Positions 61,285 through 64,000 of a stretch of DNA of 64,000 nucleotides are shown here, one piece after another. Numbering within the stretch: position 1 is the stretch's first letter; each line of letters starts with the position of its first letter. The stretch spans positions 310,001 to 374,000 of the forward strand of contig NZ_JABMKY010000001.1 of assembly GCF_013204845.1 (NCBI RefSeq), given 5' to 3'. The position numbers and the translations under genes are program-made. The notes below the pieces were generated by a model that was given only the letters and a program-made list of their open reading frames with translations, did no database searches and was not told the origin of the DNA. This DNA comes from Paenibacillus qinlingensis. Its GTDB lineage: Bacteria > Bacillota > Bacilli > Paenibacillales > NBRC-103111.

Positions 61285-61315
61285 TCATGTATGCCGCTCA
61301 ACAGCGACAAAAATA

Positions 61316-61345
61316 AATATACACCAACGGAGATGGCTTAGTCAA
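61316..61345 (-). promoter_or_regulatory. SigA promoter of the tRNA pair
   Basis: Minus strand TTGACT (61340-61345), 18-nt spacer, TATATT (61316-61321), about 32 nt before the initiator tRNA. Confidence 0.75.
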
Positions 61346-61373
61346 GCGTTAATTTTATGCATAATGAATTCGT

Positions 61374-61538
61374 TTATGTATTGTATCTGACGCCAAAGCG
61401 TCCTTTCTTCGACTTATAAACCTCAACTTCCTGCGGGCACTCATACCCATAGATCCACCAATCTTCTTCCATACGTTTCGCTAAAACACCTGCTTGGAAC
61501 TTCGAATCATATAATTTCGCCCAATATATCCAGTTCAT
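61374..61538 (-). CDS. Small Trp/Tyr-rich protein
   Basis: 54 residues: MNWIYWAKLYDSKFQAGVLA at the start, then EEDWWIYGYECP and a basic end KSKKGRFGVRY. Nine aromatic residues in the first 32. A good ribosome site GGAGGGATACG precedes ATG 61538. No signal or full membrane helix. Family not recognised; may be a small regulatory or spore-associated protein. Confidence 0.6.
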   Translation of the reverse strand: MNWIYWAKLYDSKFQAGVLAKRMEEDWWIYGYECPQEVEVYKSKKGRFGVRYNT

Positions 61539-61765
61539 GCGTATCCCTCCATTGTGGTCAGATCGTTACATTTAGCTTATCCATATAAAGGATCTCTTAT
61601 TAGCATTATTGTCCAAAGACGATCTCAAAATAGGAAGAAATCCGATCTATTTGACCATATGACAAATAAAATGTGACGGTTTACAGGTTTAGCAGGAATT
61701 TCCCTGCTTTTGGGGAAGTTAAGTGATGTAGACTATTTTGGCCATACAAAAAGGAGAAAACACCC

Positions 61766-63160
61766 ATGATCGAAACAATCAAAAGCTACCTACTCACGCA
61801 TAGGGATGAACATATAAACGAACTGATGGCATTCTTGCGAATTCCTAGCATAAGTGCAGTTGCACAGCACCAACCCGATATGCAGAAATGCGCGGAGTGG
61901 ACGGCACAATCTTTACAAAAAGCTGGACTTGAAAACATTGAAATCATGCCTACGAAAGGCCACCCTGTCGTTTATGCCGATTGGTTACATGCCCCCGGCA
62001 AACCGACGGTACTGATTTATGGTCATTATGATGTGCAACCTGCTGAGCCATTAGAGTTGTGGGAAACGCCTCCTTTTGAACCCGTAATCCGTGATAATAA
62101 GCTGTTTGGTCGCGGAAGTACGGATGACAAAGGCCAACTGTTGCTTTATGTGAAGGTTGTTGAAGCCTTTCTACAAACACAAGGTTCACTTCCCATTAAC
62201 GTGAAATTCTGCATCGAGGGTGAAGAGGAAATTGCTAGTAAGAATCTCCCTGCCTTTGTTGAAGAACATGCTGCCAAATTGCAAGCTGATTCCATCGTAC
62301 TCTCTGACACACAAATGCACGGTCCTGGTAAACCAGCACTCATGTATGGACTTCGCGGCTTAGCAGGGTTCGAAATCACGATCGATGGTGCGAATAGTGA
62401 TCTGCATTCTGGTCTTTTCGGTGGTGCCGTACAGAACCCGATTCATGCAATGACTAAGCTGTTAAGCTCCTTTCACGACGAGAATGGCCGAGTAGCTGTA
62501 CAGGGGTTCTATGACCGAATAATTGAACTTTCGGACAAAGAACGCGAAGCCTTCAAGAAAGTGGAGCCTGATGAAAACAAGGTTCGCACGAATTTGAACG
62601 TCACAGAGCTTTATGGGGAGAAAGGTTTCTCCTTTTATGAACAAACGACGTCTCGTCCTACGCTTGAAATTACGTCAGTTAGTGGCGGCTTTCAGGGCGA
62701 GGGTATTAAACCCATCATTCCAAATCGAGCTACTGCCAAAATTGCATGTCGCCTCGTCGCTGCTCAGGTTCCTGAGGAAATTATGGATCTGGTTGAAGCA
62801 CATATACATGCACAGTTCCTTCCGGGGGTGTCTGTTACGTTAGATCGCCAATTACGAGGGAATCCCTTCATTACACCGATTGATGAGCCCATTATGGTAG
62901 CGGCAGCAGAAGCATATGAAGAAACTTTCAGTGAATGGCCAGTGTACACGCGTAGCGGGGGTTCAATTCCGATTGTCGAAGTGTTAGGTCGCGTCCTAGA
63001 TGCACCTGTTGTTCTTATGGGTTTTGGTCTGCCAGGAGAGAATCTCCATGCCCCGAATGAGCATTTCCATTTGATGAATTGGGACAATGGGACAGAGACG
63101 ATCAGCCGCTACTGGTTGAAGCTAGCTGCATTGCCTGCAACTACAGCAGATTCTAATTAA
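61766..63160 (+). CDS. M20-family dipeptidase
   Basis: 464-residue zinc peptidase of the M20/ArgE-DapE-CPG2 group. VLIYGHYDVQPAEP (first zinc His and catalytic Asp), GRGSTDDKGQ (bridging Asp), CIEGEEEIAS (catalytic and metal Glu), a lid/dimerisation domain around residues 195-315 with ANSDLHSGLFGG, and a C-terminal GENLHAPNEHFHL (last metal His). Close to broad-specificity cytosolic dipeptidases. AAAAGGAG precedes the ATG. Followed 25 bp later by a GNAT gene, likely co-transcribed. Confidence 0.93.
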   Translation: MIETIKSYLLTHRDEHINELMAFLRIPSISAVAQHQPDMQKCAEWTAQSLQKAGLENIEIMPTKGHPVVYADWLHAPGKPTVLIYGHYDVQPAEPLELWETPPFEPVIRDNKLFGRGSTDDKGQLLLYVKVVEAFLQTQGSLPINVKFCIEGEEEIASKNLPAFVEEHAAKLQADSIVLSDTQMHGPGKPALMYGLRGLAGFEITIDGANSDLHSGLFGGAVQNPIHAMTKLLSSFHDENGRVAVQGFYDRIIELSDKEREAFKKVEPDENKVRTNLNVTELYGEKGFSFYEQTTSRPTLEITSVSGGFQGEGIKPIIPNRATAKIACRLVAAQVPEEIMDLVEAHIHAQFLPGVSVTLDRQLRGNPFITPIDEPIMVAAAEAYEETFSEWPVYTRSGGSIPIVEVLGRVLDAPVVLMGFGLPGENLHAPNEHFHLMNWDNGTETISRYWLKLAALPATTADSN

Positions 63161-63185
63161 GTTTAGGGTAAAAGGAGTAACTTCT

Positions 63186-63689
63186 ATGGGGAATTCATTA
63201 CATATGCGTGACGCACAATTAGAAGATTTAGCAGAGATCGTACGTATTTATAACTCCACGATTGCGGGACGCATGGTTACTGCCGATACAGAACCCGTCT
63301 CAACAGCTTCACGGGAGCGCTGGTTTCACGAACACTCTGCCGACTTCCGCCCACTTTGGGTGCTTGAAAATGAAAACGGCATTTGTGGCTGGCTGAGTTT
63401 TCAGTCCTTCTACGGACGACCCGCCTATAATGCAACAGCTGAAGTGAGTATTTACGTAGATGAAACGTATCGTGGCCAAGGAATCGGTCGATATTTGATG
63501 GAACAAGCCCTTGAAACTAGTCCCAAGCTAGGAATCAAGTCTTTGTTAGGTTTTATATTTGGGCACAATGAGCCGAGCCTCCAGCTATTCCGCAAATTCG
63601 GATTCACGAATTGGGCGCATTTGCCTGGCGTCGCTGAATTAGATGGCGTTGAGCGGGATCTGATCATTTTGGGCAAACGTGTTGGTTAG
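63186..63689 (+). CDS. GNAT N-acetyltransferase, phosphinothricin-acetyltransferase-like
   Basis: 167 residues. MRDAQLEDLAEIVRIYNST, AEVSIYVDETYRGQGIGRYL (acetyl-CoA loop) and GHNEPSLQLFRKFGFTNWAH match the PAT/YwnH/MddA group, which acetylates methionine-sulfone-like amino-acid analogues. Substrate inferred only from family. AAAAGGAG precedes ATG 63186. Ends at a strong hairpin. Confidence 0.88.
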   Translation: MGNSLHMRDAQLEDLAEIVRIYNSTIAGRMVTADTEPVSTASRERWFHEHSADFRPLWVLENENGICGWLSFQSFYGRPAYNATAEVSIYVDETYRGQGIGRYLMEQALETSPKLGIKSLLGFIFGHNEPSLQLFRKFGFTNWAHLPGVAELDGVERDLIILGKRVG

Positions 63690-63706
63690 TCGACACTGGT
63701 AAAATT

Positions 63707-63771
63707 AAAAGCGCTACTCCTCCCTACTCGCGAAATCAGCTTCGCGATGTTAGAGAGTTGTGGCGCTTTTT
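63707..63771 (+). terminator. Terminator of the dipeptidase-GNAT operon
   Basis: AAAAGCGC (63707-63714) / GCGCTTTT (63763-63770) with an inner perfect TCGCGAA/TTCGCGA stem. Confidence 0.75.
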
Positions 63772-63813
63772 ACTTGATCGATTTGGTAAAACTTGAACCA
63801 ATTGTGGCTCTTC

Positions 63814-64000
63814 TTCCATTTAGATGGAAAAAATACAGGTAAAACGAGCTCTTTTACCTACAAATTTGAAATAAATGGATTTTCTACAGCTAATCCAGAG
63901 GAATCAGAGGATTTTATTCAAATCAACTGGAATTAGCTGCATATTTTCCATCTCTTCTATAAAAACAGCAGTAATCTGCGATATTAGATGGAGAAAATCC
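63814..64000. repeat. Structured non-coding element with interleaved inverted repeats (cut by window edge)
   Basis: The last 311 bases hold no gene. From 63814 there are stacked symmetries: TTCCATTTAGATGGAA (63814-63829); AGGTAAAA/TTTTACCT (63837-63859); ATTTGAAATAAA (63864-63875) with TTTATTCAAAT (63913-63923); CAGCTAATCCAG (63887-63898) with CTGGAATTAGCTG (63927-63939); and TTAGATGGA again at 63984-63992. The third and fourth pairs interleave. It looks like a dispersed Paenibacillus-type repeat or an RNA element, but only the core TCCATTTAGATGGA has a second copy in this window. Confidence 0.55.

Overview
The window reads as chromosomal DNA of a spore-forming low/mid-GC Firmicute, most likely Paenibacillus or a close relative. 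It carries an alpha/beta-type small acid-soluble spore protein, a YjcZ-type sporulation peptide, two stalk-domain (copper-amine-oxidase-N-like) proteins, CcpA-type catabolite control, strong AGGAGG ribosome sites and many intrinsic terminators. I see no transposase, phage module, CRISPR array or plasmid function; this is core plus lineage-specific chromosome.

Layout. 1-5.3 kb: divergent acsA (truncated by the window edge) and acuA-acuC, the acetyl-CoA synthetase and its acetylation control, next to mtnN and ccpA; a cre-like site lies in the acsA leader. 5.3-10 kb: a zinc-finger protein, then a PTS operon (N-acetylglucosamine-type EIICBA, enzyme I, DJ-1/PfpI protein). 10-15 kb: a half-length flavoprotein, a CoA-binding protein, a C39-like peptidase, a divergent EPSP synthase preceded by an overlapping small membrane protein, a rhodanese and shikimate kinase. 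15-22.5 kb: a sugar-acid cluster on the minus strand (LacI regulator, LarA-family protein, gluconokinase, SDR dehydrogenase, 6-phosphogluconate dehydrogenase) headed by a second LacI regulator. 23-29 kb: spore peptide and an ABC exporter (ATPase plus two permeases) divergent from a DesK/NarL-type two-component pair, an architecture like Bacillus LnrJK-LnrLMN. 30-37 kb: YktB, an exported repeat protein, a TetR-controlled ABC exporter with twin operators, two MFS transporters. 37-48 kb: speA and many small conserved Bacillales proteins, a GGDEF-histidine kinase fusion, a Q/N/G-rich protein, a lipoprotein Cu,Zn superoxide dismutase and the spore protein. 48-64 kb: tRNA-Val, a chemoreceptor, hydrolases, a secreted protein with an unrecognised conserved domain, a secreted protein/ABC/two-component stress-type module, tRNA-Ile2 and initiator tRNA, an M20 peptidase, a GNAT enzyme and a structured non-coding repeat at the edge.

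How it fits together. Carbon control is a theme: CcpA, cre-like sites, PTS, LacI-regulated sugar-acid use and acetate activation sit within 22 kb. Two envelope-defence type modules (23.9-29.2 kb and 55.3-60.2 kb) pair ABC transporters with two-component systems. No single locus looks like a wholly new defence or biosynthetic system. The most unusual items are the LarA/gluconate operon, the GGDEF-kinase fusion, the EPSP synthase active-site substitutions, the small membrane protein coupled to aroA, the attenuated secreted-protein/ABC/two-component operon, and the interleaved inverted repeats at the right end. All functions are inferred by reading the sequence; no database search was run.
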